This document shows positions 62,899-64,000 of a stretch of DNA of 64,000 nt, piece after piece. A program made the position numbers and the translations under genes. Within the stretch, counting starts at the first letter, position 1, and every line of letters begins with the position of its first letter. The notes beneath the pieces are model-generated. The model was given only the letters and a program-made list of their open reading frames with translations, did no database searches and had not been told where the DNA came from. Source of the stretch: Paraburkholderia sp. FT54 (GTDB lineage Bacteria > Pseudomonadota > Gammaproteobacteria > Burkholderiales > Burkholderiaceae). The stretch is taken from assembly GCF_031585635.1 (NCBI RefSeq), contig NZ_CP134196.1, positions 620,001-684,000 on the forward strand, written 5' to 3'.

Positions 62899-64000
62899 AT
62901 GACTGTTTCACACAGGTTGTCGCTCAGGCTGGTGTCCGTATGTCTCGCGGCGAGCGCCGCTTTCGCATCCGTCGCGCATGCGGCCGATCCGGTCACGCTC
63001 AATATCGTCGACGTGGCCGGCGACCTTCAACTCACGCAAAAGGGCTTCGAGGCCTTCAAGACGAAGTATCCGAACCTTGTCGCCAACCTCACTTTCACGA
63101 ACGCACCCGCTCCGCAGTTGCCCGGCAAGATCAAGGCGATGCAGGCCGCGGGCCGCTCCGACATCGATCTCGTGCTGACCGGCACCGACGCGCTCGCGGC
63201 CGGCATCGAACAGAGTCTGTGGATGAAGCTGCTGCCTGAGAACGCCGCGGTGTTCCCCGGCGTGCTCGACAAATATGCGCCGGGTCCGCGCAAGATGCAG
63301 GATCTCGCGCAAGGCTACGGGCTCGAAGTGGCATATATGCCCGCCGGTCCGCTGCTCGAATACAACCCCGCGAAAGTCACTGACCCGCCGAAAACACCCG
63401 AGCAATTGCTGCAATGGTGCAAGGCGCATCCCGACAAGCTGATCTATGCGCGGCCGGCCAATTCCGGTCCGGGCCGCACGTTCCTGATGGGCTTGCCCTA
63501 CATACTCGGCGACAAGGATCCGCAGGATCCGATTCACGGCTGGGACAAGACGTGGGCCTTCCTCAAGCAACTGAACGATTGCATTCCTTACTATCCGGGC
63601 GGCACGTCGGCGGTGATGAAGGAACTCGGCGAAGGCACGCGCGACATGACCGTGACGGTAACCGGCTGGGACATCAATCCGCGCGCGCTCGGTATCGTGC
63701 CCGCCGAATTTCGCGTACAGGCGTTCGACAACATGACGTGGGTGAACGACGCGCACTACATGGTGATTCCAAAGGGCGTGCCGAAGGAAAAGCTCGACGT
63801 GCTCTACAAGCTGATGAACTTCATGCTCGAGCCGGCGCAGCAGGCCATGACCTATGACGACGGCTATTTCTATCCCGGTCCTGCGATCAAGGGCGTGAGC
63901 GTCGAGCAGGCGCCCGCGCACAGCCAGGACGTGCTGAAGAAATACGGCCGGCCGGAGTACGCGAAACTGCTCGCCGAGCGTCCGCACGTATTGCCGCTGA
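62899..64000 (+). CDS. ABC transporter substrate-binding protein, 3' end outside window
   Basis: The frame starts at an ATG with GAGGAG nine bases upstream and is open to the window edge (367 complete codons). Signal peptide (SLRLVSVCLAASAAFASVAH), then an extracellular solute-binding fold: VTLNIVDVAGDLQLTQKGFE, AAGRSDIDLVLTGTDALAAG, YARPANSGPGRTFLMGLPYI, GEGTRDMTVTVTGWDINPRA. It captures a solute in the periplasm for an ABC importer, whose permease and ATPase should follow outside. Together with the aldolase and lactonase it points to sugar-acid uptake. Confidence 0.88.
   Translation, partial: MTVSHRLSLRLVSVCLAASAAFASVAHAADPVTLNIVDVAGDLQLTQKGFEAFKTKYPNLVANLTFTNAPAPQLPGKIKAMQAAGRSDIDLVLTGTDALAAGIEQSLWMKLLPENAAVFPGVLDKYAPGPRKMQDLAQGYGLEVAYMPAGPLLEYNPAKVTDPPKTPEQLLQWCKAHPDKLIYARPANSGPGRTFLMGLPYILGDKDPQDPIHGWDKTWAFLKQLNDCIPYYPGGTSAVMKELGEGTRDMTVTVTGWDINPRALGIVPAEFRVQAFDNMTWVNDAHYMVIPKGVPKEKLDVLYKLMNFMLEPAQQAMTYDDGYFYPGPAIKGVSVEQAPAHSQDVLKKYGRPEYAKLLAERPHVLPL

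Overview
The window looks like part of a GC-rich beta-proteobacterial secondary replicon, most likely Paraburkholderia (Burkholderia sensu lato). The clearest marker is the braI / rsaL / braR quorum-sensing locus near 58.4-60.2 kb. A Burkholderia-type trimeric porin, DUF4148 proteins, many LysR regulators and an acetoacetate decarboxylase / 3-hydroxybutyrate dehydrogenase / patatin operon agree with this. The gene density of regulators, transporters and catabolic operons, plus many decayed fragments, fits an accessory region. No rRNA, tRNA, CRISPR array or intact insertion sequence was seen.

Layout. 0-3.3 kb: the end of a two-CheW-domain protein, then a decayed stretch with an EAL-domain remnant, a lipoprotein, a J-domain remnant and a solitary flhD-like gene. 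3.5-8.6 kb: D-tartrate dehydratase, C4-dicarboxylate carrier and malic enzyme, a coherent route from D-tartrate to pyruvate. 8.9-19.6 kb: two chemoreceptors (the first behind a FliA-type promoter) on either side of a truncated oxalate decarboxylase copy joined to an IS6-like transposase remnant, and a three-gene RND efflux operon. 19.9-29.1 kb: an orphan 2-oxoglutarate dehydrogenase E1 paralogue, tatB and tatA, a Tat-exported bicupin oxalate decarboxylase, an Nramp manganese importer, a LysR regulator and a FocA-family formate channel. I read the tat-oxd-mntH-focA set as an exported oxalate-to-formate module.

29.5-39 kb: a response regulator lacking its phospho-acceptor Asp, a beta-propeller protein, LysR, porin, DUF4148 protein, a DUF347 membrane protein with a small exported partner, and a TonB siderophore receptor with a Fur-like dyad. 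39-44 kb: remnants of an aldehyde dehydrogenase, an ABM monooxygenase and LeuC surround the intact adc-bdh-patatin operon. 44-54 kb: a ModA-like binding protein, a double GNAT protein, a lipoprotein, a molybdopterin hydroxylase subunit whose FAD partner survives only as a C-terminal scrap, a DUF1326-DUF2182 pair, and an MFS exporter divergent from a LysR gene.

54.3-64 kb: an EgtB-like enzyme, an FNR regulator, a universal stress protein with an FNR-like box upstream, a FadR-type regulator, the braI-rsaL-braR locus, and the start of a sugar-acid operon (DHDPS-like aldolase/dehydratase, SMP-30 lactonase, ABC binding protein) that runs off the right edge. All assignments come from reading the sequence and remembered family signatures; no database search was run.
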